Of a DNA stretch of 35,697 nt, positions 7,399 to 14,291 are shown piece by piece. Below the pieces are notes generated by a model, which worked only from the letters and a program-made list of their open reading frames with translations, ran no database searches and was not told the DNA's origin. Source of the DNA: a virus; IMG/VR virus record IMGVR_UViG_3300023170_000082, positions 1 through 35,697 of that record; one strand, written 5' to 3'. The stretch's first letter is position 1. Each line of letters begins with the position of its first letter. The position numbers and the translations under genes are program-made.

Positions 7399-8204
7399 TG
7401 AATAATTTCGGTTCAACAAAAAGAGAATATTTTTATATAGCTTCTGGTGAGCTTAACAAAATGTATGTGCTTAGATACTTTTGCCATGAAGAATGGTTTG
7501 CTTATGACAACAGTGGTGAGAATCAAACAGATCACCACGTCAGAAATCTTTCTATTGATTGGAAAAAAGCTGTAGCTAAAGCTAATGAATACGTTAAGAG
7601 AGCTAATGCTAATCGTGGAAAAAAGATTAGATTACTAGGTGAGCCAGTGGTGCTTGATAAGATTGTTCGCAGAGATAAAGAAGTTATTGCTCAAGAGAAA
7701 GAAGCTGAAAGATTGGCTCAAGAAGAAAGAGCAAATAATATTCGCCTTCAAAACGAATATTGGGATGCCATAAGAGCTGAAAGAAACAACAATTTTATTA
7801 TGACTTGTTGGGCAAATCACATGGCTAGAGAGTGCAAAAGATTTGATGCTTTACAAACTGAGCCACTAGACACTGAGAATAGAATAACTATGAAAGGTAC
7901 TGTTAAAGCTATTAAACAATATCCTGATAACTATTCTTACTATAACGATTACATCTACAAAGCAATCATCGAGCTTGACGGCGGTCAAACAGTTTTTGGC
8001 TCTGTTCCAAGCTATGAGGTAACAAAATCTTATGATTATGACGGAGAGCAGATTACTAAGAAGTGGAAGCAGGGAGTAGACATTGGCGACAATGTAATGT
8101 TCGATGCAAAACTTGAGAAACCAGATAACTTTGATGGAACTTTTTATTACTACAAAAGACCAACTAAAGTTCAATTACTCAATCAAGTTAAGGAATGTGC
8201 CTAA
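7398..8204 (+). CDS. Early protein of unknown function (268 aa)
   Basis: A 268-aa protein. Residues about 88-125 form a charged helix rich in Glu, Lys and Ala (VIAQEKEAERLAQEERANN). The C-terminal part (about 160-265) looks all-beta, with ITMKGTVKAIKQ, IIELDGGQTVFGSVP and DIGDNVMFDAKLE, the strand pattern of an OB-like or similar barrel. Two cysteines flank a His around residues 137-147 (CWANHMAREC). I do not recognise the family. It overlaps its neighbours at both ends (TAATG), so it belongs to the early operon. Confidence 0.6.
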   Translation: MNNFGSTKREYFYIASGELNKMYVLRYFCHEEWFAYDNSGENQTDHHVRNLSIDWKKAVAKANEYVKRANANRGKKIRLLGEPVVLDKIVRRDKEVIAQEKEAERLAQEERANNIRLQNEYWDAIRAERNNNFIMTCWANHMARECKRFDALQTEPLDTENRITMKGTVKAIKQYPDNYSYYNDYIYKAIIELDGGQTVFGSVPSYEVTKSYDYDGEQITKKWKQGVDIGDNVMFDAKLEKPDNFDGTFYYYKRPTKVQLLNQVKECA

Positions 8205-8380
8205 TGAAATCAATCAGATTACTCAAGTGGGGTGGTGGCTATGTCACCATCCCTACAGAAAGCATCAGAGGTATTATCAACAGCTACGAAGGTACTTTGA
8301 TCTACACCACTGACAATGTGTACAAGGTCACTGCTTCTAAAGAAGAGATTGAAGAACGTTTAGTAAGGAGAGCATCGTGA
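8204..8380 (+). CDS. Early protein of unknown function (58 aa)
   Basis: The start at 8204 is preferred because its ATG overlaps the previous TAA by one base, as elsewhere in this operon. An in-frame ATG nine bases earlier exists. The product has a beta-rich start (SIRLLKWGGGYVTIPTESIR) and a short basic tail. The pattern of two or three strands followed by one helix (SKEEIEERLVRR) would suit a small DNA-binding or dimer domain, but no family is recognised. Confidence 0.55.
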   Translation: MKSIRLLKWGGGYVTIPTESIRGIINSYEGTLIYTTDNVYKVTASKEEIEERLVRRAS

Positions 8381-8595
8381 ATAAACCAGATATCAATATG
8401 AACCAACAACCAATAGACAGGATAGTGCAACTTTTAAATCTAGGTTTCTCTGAAAAAGATGTTTACCTAGATATGTTAAAGCATTGTTCTCTATCGCTAG
8501 ATACAGAATTAAAAAAAGAATCAATGAGATATTTGATTACACAAACAAACAAGATGAATGTGTTTGCAACAGGAGAGCATCATGAACACATCTAA
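8377..8595 (+). CDS. Early protein of unknown function (72 aa), GTG start
   Basis: GTG at 8377 overlaps the previous stop as GTGA, and AAGGAG lies about 7 bases upstream. The 72-aa product looks helical (RIVQLLNLGFSEKDVYLDML, then a second helix TELKKESMRYLITQTNK). No family is recognised. The next gene starts inside it, 14 bases before its end, in another frame. Confidence 0.55.
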   Translation: MNKPDINMNQQPIDRIVQLLNLGFSEKDVYLDMLKHCSLSLDTELKKESMRYLITQTNKMNVFATGEHHEHI

Positions 8596-8872
8596 CCACA
8601 AACTATATTTCACCTCTAGCAAAGGTGTAGTGCAATGGGATTGGAAGGGTGAGAACTTACCTAGTGACAATCCTAGTCCTAAGTACAAGGCATACAACCA
8701 TCAGTGGTACGTGCCTAAGAAATCAGAATTCACAATCATTAGTGACTTGCCTGCAACAGATAAGCAGCAAGTCAAAGATGAACTGTGGGCATCTCTGGAA
8801 GCTGAGATTGATTACATGAAGGCTATCAGGAAAATCCACTTAACTAACCATAAAAACAATAAGGGGGTTTAA
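8582..8872 (+). CDS. Early protein of unknown function (96 aa)
   Basis: ATG 8582 is chosen because AGGAG lies 6 bases upstream; the frame is open a little further. The 96-aa protein has an aromatic, beta-rich N-terminal half (KLYFTSSKGVVQWDWKG, NHQWYVPKKSEF) and a helical C-terminal part (KQQVKDELWASLEAEIDYM) ending basic. No known domain is seen. It is translationally linked with its neighbours in the early operon. Confidence 0.55.
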   Translation: MNTSNHKLYFTSSKGVVQWDWKGENLPSDNPSPKYKAYNHQWYVPKKSEFTIISDLPATDKQQVKDELWASLEAEIDYMKAIRKIHLTNHKNNKGV

Positions 8873-8873
8873 C

Positions 8874-9002
8874 ATGGTTAATTTTATATTAGGAATAATT
8901 GCAACTTTGGTTGTACAAAAGCTGTACCAAGCATACAAAATTAGACGTAGGCATTATCTTGCTTGGAGATATGTGCCACATCAATACAGGATAAAAGGAT
9001 GA
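8874..9002 (+). CDS. 42-aa single-span membrane microprotein
   Basis: A 42-codon frame starts one base after the previous stop, with a strong purine tract (AAGGGGG) about 7 bases before the ATG. Residues 3-15 are hydrophobic (NFILGIIATLVVQ) and the rest is very basic (KIRRRHYLAWRY). By the positive-inside rule the C-terminus should face the cytoplasm. The TGA overlaps the ATG of another membrane microprotein (ATGA at 8999-9002). Function is unknown. Confidence 0.6.
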   Translation: MVNFILGIIATLVVQKLYQAYKIRRRHYLAWRYVPHQYRIKG

Positions 9003-9076
9003 TAGATGATCAAGTAGTAGCGGTGCTTACTCTCTTGTTATTCATTGGCACAATATTTTTTATGGTGCAGAAATAA
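8999..9076 (+). CDS. 25-aa membrane microprotein
   Basis: ATG 8999 overlaps the preceding TGA, and the TAA at 9074-9076 overlaps the exonuclease ATG (TAATG). Between them lie 25 codons: an acidic start (MIDDQ) and one hydrophobic segment (VVAVLTLLLFIGTIFFMV) ending QK. Being hooked to neighbours at both ends is good evidence that it is translated. Two consecutive membrane peptides in an early operon could be superinfection-exclusion or membrane-remodelling factors, which is speculation. Confidence 0.55.
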   Translation: MIDDQVVAVLTLLLFIGTIFFMVQK

Positions 9077-10038
9077 TGGGCGAGAAAGAAGGTAAGTTAA
9101 CTAGAGACGATAGAGCAAGTGCAAGTGGTTATTCTCAACTTAAAGGCAATAGTCCTTATGGTACACGACAGGAATATTTACATAGAGCCATTAGGGCTAG
9201 CGAAGGAGAGAACGTGAGAGAGGAAATAGATAATGATTCAGTTAATATAGGTCATTTCATGGAAGGTCATATCATTCGCTATGCATGTGAGAAGCTAAAT
9301 CTCAGGGATGTGAAAACGGAGTTTGGTCAGAAGTTTGAGCATCCCTTCTTCCCTGTTGAATGTTCTTTAGATGGAACTGCAATCGCAGATGATCTGACGT
9401 ATGTAGAGAATCCAGATAAAGGAGTTTACATTCCAGAAGGTGATGAAATTCACTTAGATGGCATGGGTGTTATTGAGTGCAAGCTGACAAAAGCATATCC
9501 ACCGCAAGACGGTAAACCTGCTATTTGGAGAGGATGGGAGCAACTCAAGACTCAGGTCGAATGTGTTGGGTGCAACTGGGGTGTCTTAGTTGTCTTTTAT
9601 CATATTCAACCTGTGATGCATTGTTACTTCTATCAAAGAGACCCTGCTTTTGAAGCAGAGCTGAAAGAAGTTGTAGAAGACTTTCAATACAGAGTCGATA
9701 CCAAGACTTACTATGACCCTGTAACCTCTGATGATGCATGGTTGAAGTATCAGAAAGTTATTCCAGATGAGGTGGCAGAATTGCCTGCTACAGCGATTAA
9801 TTTATTGGCTCAGATAGAAAGACTAGATGAGAACATAAAAGCATCGCAGGAAGCACGAGATGCTCTGCAGGCTACGGTCATGGATATGATGGGTAATGCA
9901 GAGAAAGCTGTTGCAGGTGAGTACGAGATCTCATGGGGCAACATTAGGTACAAGGCACAACCTGAGAAGTTAGTGGAAGCTAAACCAGAAAGGATTGTGA
10001 GACGTAAGAATATTAAGTTTAGAAGGGTAGCAACGTAG
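9076..10038 (+). CDS. YqaJ-like viral recombinase/exonuclease
   Basis: A 320-aa nuclease of the lambda-exonuclease/YqaJ fold. The N-terminal helix has the Ser-Gln-Leu and Arg contacts typical of the family (SGYSQLKGNSPYGTRQEYL). Catalytic residues appear in order: E63 (HFMEGHIIRYA), D99 (CSLDGTA), E134-x-K136 (GVIECKLT), then Q157/Q160 (WEQLKTQ). It resects double-strand ends to allow annealing recombination with the SSB-like protein downstream. Residues 250-320 form a coiled coil and a basic tail (RIVRRKNIKFRR). Its stop lies inside a 10-bp inverted repeat. Confidence 0.85.
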   Translation: MGEKEGKLTRDDRASASGYSQLKGNSPYGTRQEYLHRAIRASEGENVREEIDNDSVNIGHFMEGHIIRYACEKLNLRDVKTEFGQKFEHPFFPVECSLDGTAIADDLTYVENPDKGVYIPEGDEIHLDGMGVIECKLTKAYPPQDGKPAIWRGWEQLKTQVECVGCNWGVLVVFYHIQPVMHCYFYQRDPAFEAELKEVVEDFQYRVDTKTYYDPVTSDDAWLKYQKVIPDEVAELPATAINLLAQIERLDENIKASQEARDALQATVMDMMGNAEKAVAGEYEISWGNIRYKAQPEKLVEAKPERIVRRKNIKFRRVAT

Positions 10039-10077
10039 GAGATATGTATATCTTGAAGGAGAGTTTTGTTGCTACCC
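10025..10077 (+). terminator. Long-range stem-loop across the exonuclease stop codon
   Basis: GGGTAGCAAC (10025-10034) and GTTGCTACCC (10068-10077) are a perfect 10-bp inverted repeat. The 33-base loop holds a second palindrome (AGATAT at 10040-10045 and ATATCT at 10048-10053). AT-rich sequence follows, but no clean T run. It may act as a weak terminator, attenuator or processing site between the exonuclease and the replication genes. The left arm is coding and the right arm is non-coding, so the pairing is not explained by the protein. Confidence 0.5.
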
Positions 10078-10094
10078 AAATTTTATTATATACT
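10066..10094 (+). promoter_or_regulatory. Possible promoter before the replication genes
   Basis: TTGTTG (10066-10071) and TATACT (10089-10094) lie 17 bases apart in the gap upstream of the 61-aa gene. The -10 matches 5 of 6, the -35 only 3 of 6. It overlaps the right arm of the 10025-10077 stem, so hairpin and promoter might interact. Evidence is modest. Confidence 0.35.
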
Positions 10095-10111
10095 CAGTAA
10101 AGGAGAGTTTT

Positions 10112-10297
10112 ATGGATACTGAAAAAGAAAATCAAAATAAACAAGTTGACAACAAGGATTTGAGGGCAGTCTGGATTGAACCAGATGTCCATGATCTTTT
10201 GTGGCAATACAAAGTTAAGAATCGTAAGAAGTCTATCGGTGAAGTTGCAGGGCATTTCATCAAGCTAGGTATTTGCAATGAGGAACTTGGGAAATGA
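10112..10297 (+). CDS. Small protein, possibly ribbon-helix-helix
   Basis: A 61-aa protein with a very polar N-terminus. It continues with a possible strand (LRAVWIEPDVHDLLWQY), then a loop rich in Lys/Asn/Arg and a helix (SIGEVAGHFIKLGI). Strand-helix-helix with PDVHDLLWQ followed by ..GEVAGHFIK resembles the Arc/MetJ ribbon-helix-helix pattern, so it could be a DNA-binding regulator of the adjacent operon. AAGGAG precedes the ATG. The first 12 bases of its leader (AAGGAGAGTTTT) are repeated at 10056-10067. Confidence 0.5.
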   Translation: MDTEKENQNKQVDNKDLRAVWIEPDVHDLLWQYKVKNRKKSIGEVAGHFIKLGICNEELGK

Positions 10298-10536
10298 GTG
10301 AGTACACAGACGAAGTGGCAAGACAAAGACTCAAGATAAGAGTTGAGAAATGGCGAAAAGGTGTTAAGAGCATTTACGCTGAAGCAACTCCTGATGGTTC
10401 TATGATGTCAGTTACTTATAACGATGATTCCGTTAAAAGAATAAATGAAGATGGTACTGAGAGTTACACAACTTCACCACATGATGAAGATAGATTGGTT
10501 ATGATGTTTGCAGAAGGAGAATCAACGCTGTGGTAA
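10294..10536 (+). CDS. Unknown protein (80 aa) in replication operon
   Basis: The ATG overlaps the previous TGA (ATGA). The product has a basic N-terminal helix (ARQRLKIRVEKWRKGVKSIY) and then three predicted short strands (GSMMSVTYNDDSVKRINEDG) with an acidic end. I do not recognise it. Its tail overlaps the following nuclease gene by seven bases, so the two are probably made together. Confidence 0.55.
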   Translation: MSEYTDEVARQRLKIRVEKWRKGVKSIYAEATPDGSMMSVTYNDDSVKRINEDGTESYTTSPHDEDRLVMMFAEGESTLW

Positions 10537-10946
10537 ATAGTAGAAATAAGGGTGCTGCATTTGAACGTAAGATTGTTTTAGCACTTAACATAAAACTCAA
10601 AGAATTAGGTTTTGAAGACAGAGTTAAGAGGAATCTATCACAGTATCAAACAAAAGGCGAAGCTGACATTTACCTGCGGAACTTAGCAATTGAATGCAAG
10701 TGCTATGCAGGAGACCCAATCAACTTTGCTAAAGGCTCTTGGTGGTCACAAGTTTGTGAAGCAGCAGGAAACAGTCATACTCCAGTGCTTGTCTATAAGT
10801 ACAATACTGGTCGTATTAAATATGTCATACCTGCTCATGCCATCTGTCCAGATGACAAGATGCCTAAAAATAACAACACGGTAATGTTTGGAGATTTTGA
10901 TGACTTTCTCGAGTCTCTTAATGTTATATTACAGGCATGTACATAA
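10530..10946 (+). CDS. Hjc/PD-(D/E)XK-type nuclease, probable Holliday junction resolvase
   Basis: A 138-aa nuclease with the Hjc-like order of motifs: NKGAAFERKI with E12, a basic strand (RVKRNLSQYQTKGEADIYL) with D46, then the core E55-x-K57 in LAIECKCYAG, and a helix with Q74 (WWSQVCEAAG). Archaeal-type and phage Hjc resolvases share this order. It likely cuts branched DNA produced by recombination and replication, before packaging. The start is GTG at 10530, inside the previous gene. Its TAA overlaps the next ATG. Confidence 0.75.
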   Translation: MVNSRNKGAAFERKIVLALNIKLKELGFEDRVKRNLSQYQTKGEADIYLRNLAIECKCYAGDPINFAKGSWWSQVCEAAGNSHTPVLVYKYNTGRIKYVIPAHAICPDDKMPKNNNTVMFGDFDDFLESLNVILQACT

Positions 10947-11116
10947 TGTATGACAATGCTTTTGAATTGTTTTGCCAACAGCGATATCAAAATTACTGTT
11001 TGGCTTGCGATATCATGGGAATTACTGAAATCGGTACGTACCATGATTGGAGAAACTCTAACATCGAATGGTTAGAGGATTTATATTTACAAAGTGAAGA
11101 TCGTTTGCTTCACTAA
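10946..11116 (+). CDS. 56-aa protein of unknown function
   Basis: ATG 10946 overlaps the nuclease TAA (TAATG) and the frame stays open for 56 codons to TAA 11114-11116. The product has four aromatic or Cys-containing clusters (ELFCQQRYQNYCLACDIMG) and a helical acidic end (WLEDLYLQSEDRLLH). Three Cys residues (10, 18, 21) could bind a metal, but a fourth ligand is not clear. It fills the gap before the SSB-like gene. I do not recognise a family. Confidence 0.55.
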   Translation: MYDNAFELFCQQRYQNYCLACDIMGITEIGTYHDWRNSNIEWLEDLYLQSEDRLLH

Positions 11117-11136
11117 TCACTTAATAGGAGATATGT

Positions 11137-11706
11137 ATGAGTGAAGATTTTTTCAGCAATGAAAGCAGCTCTGATGGCGGTTCTTTAAGATTCTTAAAGT
11201 ATCTGGTCAAAGAGAAAATGTGGATGGTAGGAGAAGATTCTGTTGATCTTTCTTACGTTCAAGTTGATGTAGAAACTATGAAAACAGGTATCGGTAGATA
11301 CTCAGGCGGTTATGAGTTTGAGTGGTCACCTGTATTTGGTTCTAGGTTATACAAAGACGGATGGTCTGATGCTGTTAGTGTTTGGCTAATGATTCATGGT
11401 GAAGATAAACCAGTATTGTTAGAGACTATGGCAGGACATCAGGTGAGAGCATTTAAGAGCATGTATGAGCAGATCAGAAATGATTTTAGGGATAACCTTC
11501 CCAATCTACCTGTCTTCTCTTATAAAGGCTCAGAGACGTTTAAAACCAAAAGCGGTTATGACAGTGCATCACACACATTTAAGCTAGAAGGCTACAAACC
11601 AAGAAAAGACGGTTTTGTTGTGCCAGAATGGTTTAAAGAAGAAGCAGCAGTTGATGCTGAGGTAACGAAGACAGAGGAACTTAAATCAGAAGACATTCCA
11701 TTCTGA
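11137..11706 (+). CDS. Single-stranded DNA-binding-like protein with SSB C-tip
   Basis: A 189-aa protein. The N-terminal and middle regions look beta-rich (MKTGIGRYSGGYEFEWSPVFG, DAVSVWLMIHG) and no enzyme motif is seen. The acidic tail (TKTEELKSEDIPF) ends in Asp-Ile-Pro-Phe, the conserved tip by which SSB proteins recruit partner enzymes. Placement between nuclease/exonuclease genes and the primase-helicase also fits an SSB, and the core may be of the phage SSB-like type often annotated as unknown. AGGAG lies upstream. Its TGA overlaps the next ATG by one base. Confidence 0.65.
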   Translation: MSEDFFSNESSSDGGSLRFLKYLVKEKMWMVGEDSVDLSYVQVDVETMKTGIGRYSGGYEFEWSPVFGSRLYKDGWSDAVSVWLMIHGEDKPVLLETMAGHQVRAFKSMYEQIRNDFRDNLPNLPVFSYKGSETFKTKSGYDSASHTFKLEGYKPRKDGFVVPEWFKEEAAVDAEVTKTEELKSEDIPF

Positions 11707-13631
11707 TGACTAACGAGGACTGGGCATCAATAGCTAGACCTGTTGCCTTAGAAGTATTAGGCGAGCCTACATCCGAATCATCTTCTGAGATGAGATGGAA
11801 TAAAAAGGGCAGCATGTGCTTGAATAAGGACACAGGTCAGTTCTATGATTTTGAAAATCGTGAAGGTGGCGGTACTCATTGGTTTCTTAATAAGTTTGAC
11901 GTAGATGTGAAAGAAACGTTAGATAGATTTGGTTTTAGTGATGTGGGAGAAAATTTAGGCACTACTTATTTTTTCCCTTCTCAAAAGGTGTCTAAACCTT
12001 CCGCATCACTATCCTCAGAAGAGCTGAGAAAGCTCTGGACTGAAGCGGTAGTTAAGATCAAGTATGCAGACAATTTTATTGTCCTCAGATTCCCTGAAGG
12101 GCATAAAAGAAGTTATCAAAAATATTGTCCATTTAGTAAACAAGAGAATGACCAATGGCTCATGAAGAGACCATCTGGAAAATTGCCTTTATATCTAACA
12201 CCTAACAGAGATGCGACACTACCTGTCGTATTGGTCGAAGGTGAGAAAGCAGCAATCGCTGCAGAGAAGATATATGAAGGGCAAGTAGCTTGTCATCATG
12301 GTGGTGTTAGCGGATGGAGCAAAACAGATTGGTCACCGTTGTTTGGTAGAGATGTATTTATTTTTCCAGATAATGATGATGCAGGTTTTGGATTTGCTAA
12401 CGATATTGGTACTTATCTAGAGACACATAAATGCAATGTTTGGAAAGCTAAACCACCTGTTGAATTAAATGAGAAAGAAGATCTGCATGAAGCATTAGAA
12501 AAAGGCATCTTTAGCAGTTCTGATGTGTTTGTGAATTATGTCAAAAGCAATCCATTGCAAAGACCTAAAGGAACTTTCTATTTAGAACGTGCTGATAAGC
12601 TAATGTCAGAAGTAGACCATCCTGAATGGTTAATCAAGAATGTGGTTGAGAGATCAAGTCTCTTGGGCATATTTGGTAAACCTAAAGATGGTAAGTCTTT
12701 TGTGGCTATCGCAATGGCAGCATCTATTGCTAAAGGCTCTAATTATTACGGTTATGAGACAACTCAAGCACCAGTAGTTCTGTTAGCAGGTGAGGGTCTC
12801 AGAGGAGTTAAGCGTAGACTTGCTGTATATTCGCAAGAAATGCATGATCTAAGCGGTTGTCCTTTATTCTTGTCTAACAGAGGAACAAGAGTTCTGGATG
12901 ATGATGAGTTTGAGAAACTAAAGCAAGAGCTAGACTTGATTGAAGCAAAACAAGGCTCAATCGGATGTATTATTTTCGACACCTTAAACAGAAACTTCGG
13001 TAGTGGCTCAGAGAACTCCACAGAGGACATGACTTTGTTTATCAGTAGGTTAGATAGCCTTATTCATAAATACAACGCTGCGGTGATCGTAGTGCATCAT
13101 ACAGGACATAATAACTTTGGCAGACAAAGAGGGTCATCTGTTCTTGGTGCATCTATGGACTATGAGTTTAAGGTCACGAGAGAAGATAGCGGTGGTGATA
13201 TGTTTGTAACTGTTGAGCAGACCCTTAATAAAGATGGTATGGGCATGGCTACTATGGACTTTAAGTTTGTGGAAGCTCAGATAAATGGTTTTGACGGATT
13301 AACATCTGGATATTTGGAACTTACGGAAGATAAACCTGAAATCAAGAAGTCTATGAATGCAGCTCATGCAATGATAGATAAAGCACTTACTAATCTTGCG
13401 ACACTTAAGGTCGTAGCAGATGGTGGTGCTTCAGAGGATTACTGGTTTAAGCCAAGTGATCTAACAGGCAAGGTTAGCAAGGTTAGAGGTGAAGGCATTA
13501 TGTCTGATGGCAATATTAGGACTTATTTAAGCAAAATGAAGGAGTCTGATGATATATGTCATGACCCTAAAACTGACACTTATCAATCCATTCAATACAA
13601 AAGAAAGGTCGATTTTGATGAAATTAACTAA
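11706..13631 (+). CDS. TOPRIM primase-helicase (RepA/DnaB-type replicative protein)
   Basis: A 641-aa two-enzyme protein. The N-terminal part (RWNKKGSMCLNKDTGQFYDF) resembles the DNA-recognition part of primases, although no full zinc finger is present. TOPRIM follows: VEGEKA with E178 and E180, then PDNDDAG with D222 and D224. Next is a RecA-type helicase: Walker A GKPKDGKS (324-331), Walker B-like IIFDTLNRN, and a sensor strand VIVVHHTGH. The C-terminus looks like a winged-helix domain (SDGNIRTYLSKMKE). It would unwind and prime DNA at the origin for the host polymerase. A candidate origin lies directly after it. Confidence 0.88.
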   Translation: MTNEDWASIARPVALEVLGEPTSESSSEMRWNKKGSMCLNKDTGQFYDFENREGGGTHWFLNKFDVDVKETLDRFGFSDVGENLGTTYFFPSQKVSKPSASLSSEELRKLWTEAVVKIKYADNFIVLRFPEGHKRSYQKYCPFSKQENDQWLMKRPSGKLPLYLTPNRDATLPVVLVEGEKAAIAAEKIYEGQVACHHGGVSGWSKTDWSPLFGRDVFIFPDNDDAGFGFANDIGTYLETHKCNVWKAKPPVELNEKEDLHEALEKGIFSSSDVFVNYVKSNPLQRPKGTFYLERADKLMSEVDHPEWLIKNVVERSSLLGIFGKPKDGKSFVAIAMAASIAKGSNYYGYETTQAPVVLLAGEGLRGVKRRLAVYSQEMHDLSGCPLFLSNRGTRVLDDDEFEKLKQELDLIEAKQGSIGCIIFDTLNRNFGSGSENSTEDMTLFISRLDSLIHKYNAAVIVVHHTGHNNFGRQRGSSVLGASMDYEFKVTREDSGGDMFVTVEQTLNKDGMGMATMDFKFVEAQINGFDGLTSGYLELTEDKPEIKKSMNAAHAMIDKALTNLATLKVVADGGASEDYWFKPSDLTGKVSKVRGEGIMSDGNIRTYLSKMKESDDICHDPKTDTYQSIQYKRKVDFDEIN

Positions 13632-13637
13632 TAATTT

Positions 13638-13680
13638 ACTGCATAAAACTGCATATAAACTGCATAAAACTGCATATAAA
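13638..13680 (+). repeat. Tandem iteron-like direct repeats
   Basis: The 21-base unit ACTGCATAAAACTGCATATAA occurs twice in a row (13638-13658 and 13659-13679), each made of two halves of 10 and 11 bases sharing ACTGCATA. The halves start at 13638, 13648, 13659 and 13669, so the same face of the helix is presented four times. Likely binding sites for a phage or host initiator. Confidence 0.75.
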
Positions 13681-13690
13681 TTATCAATTT

Positions 13691-13738
13691 TTCCGCATAT
13701 TTCTGCATATATACCCTTAGGGTATATGCAGTATGCGG
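13691..13738. repeat. Large imperfect palindrome with TATACCC-TTA-GGGTATA core
   Basis: The core TATACCC/GGGTATA is perfect around a TTA loop. It is flanked on the left by CCGCATA (13693-13699) plus CTGCAT and on the right by TGCAG plus TATGCGG (13732-13738); CCGCATA and TATGCGG are reverse complements. A further TATGCGGAA (13760-13768) matches the left TTCCGCATA (13691-13699). As RNA it would form a strong hairpin; as DNA it presents the GCATA motif in both orientations. Confidence 0.65.
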
Positions 13739-13760
13739 TAAATAATGGGCAGTAAACTTT

Positions 13761-14291
13761 ATGCGGAAGAAAAATACAATATTAGAAAAGAAAGAATTTA
13801 GTCCTCATGTTCTGAGACTGATAAAAGAGTACAAACAACAGGAGATTAATCTTCTGAATCTATGGGGCAGTGAAGCAAGAGTTCTATCGCTTGTGTCTAA
13901 CGAATTACGTCTTAAATTTAAAAAGGCACGTGATTTATACGGAGATGCCTATAACTCAAAAGACGATGCCAAGATGCTTGAAATGATCAATATGATGAAA
14001 CGTGCTTTTGATGTTTTGATTAAAGATCTAAGAGATCAGGGCTATCGAGAAGTAGAAGCTGATATCAGATGCTTTGATTGGGATGGTGATCTCTGGTATG
14101 TAACAGATATGGATTATCAATTACCAAGAGCAAGAGCAACAACTGGAGACCCTAATGGAAATTACATTAGCATTCAGGAACTATTGCGAGCTGTACCAAA
14201 AGAGATGATGGATATGAGACTGTTGTTAGCAAAACAATTTGAAGGCAGTAGCTTTCAGTATGTGAAGACAATCAAGGATAATAATGGATAG
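13761..14291 (+). CDS. Unknown protein (176 aa) after the candidate origin
   Basis: A 176-aa, mostly helical and highly charged protein (VLRLIKEYKQQEINLLNLWG, NELRLKFKKARDLYGDAY, MINMMKRAFDVLIKDL) with an acidic middle (ADIRCFDWDGDLWYVTDMDYQL). No family is recognised. The ATG overlaps the last GCATA motif of the repeat region, and no good Shine-Dalgarno is seen, so translation may be controlled by whatever binds there, or the true start may be further in. The next gene starts inside its last eight bases. Confidence 0.6.
   Translation: MRKKNTILEKKEFSPHVLRLIKEYKQQEINLLNLWGSEARVLSLVSNELRLKFKKARDLYGDAYNSKDDAKMLEMINMMKRAFDVLIKDLRDQGYREVEADIRCFDWDGDLWYVTDMDYQLPRARATTGDPNGNYISIQELLRAVPKEMMDMRLLLAKQFEGSSFQYVKTIKDNNG

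Larger units (their letters stand above)
13632..13760. other. Non-coding repeat region: candidate replication origin or regulatory site
   Basis: This 129-base gap after the primase-helicase holds nine copies of the pentamer GCATA or its complement when the next start codon is included. Six are forward (13641, 13651, 13662, 13672, 13695, 13705) and three reverse (13725, 13732, 13760). Forward spacing is 10, 11, 10, 23 and 10 bases, about whole helical turns. The layout (phased repeats, AT-rich segment, large palindrome, replication gene next to it) is that of a phage origin such as iteron-type ori. A multi-site operator is the other option. Confidence 0.55.

Noticed and set aside
10066-10122. 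Possible 18-codon leader peptide from TTG after the first AAGGAGAGTTTT
   Set aside because: Needs a TTG start, overlaps the next gene's start and has no recognisable regulatory codon run. The duplicated leader alone is reported.
13618-13755. Short frame over the repeat region giving LHKTAYKLHKTAYKL
   Set aside because: The peptide only mirrors the DNA iterons and palindrome, there is no good ribosome site, and the DNA-level structure explains the sequence better.
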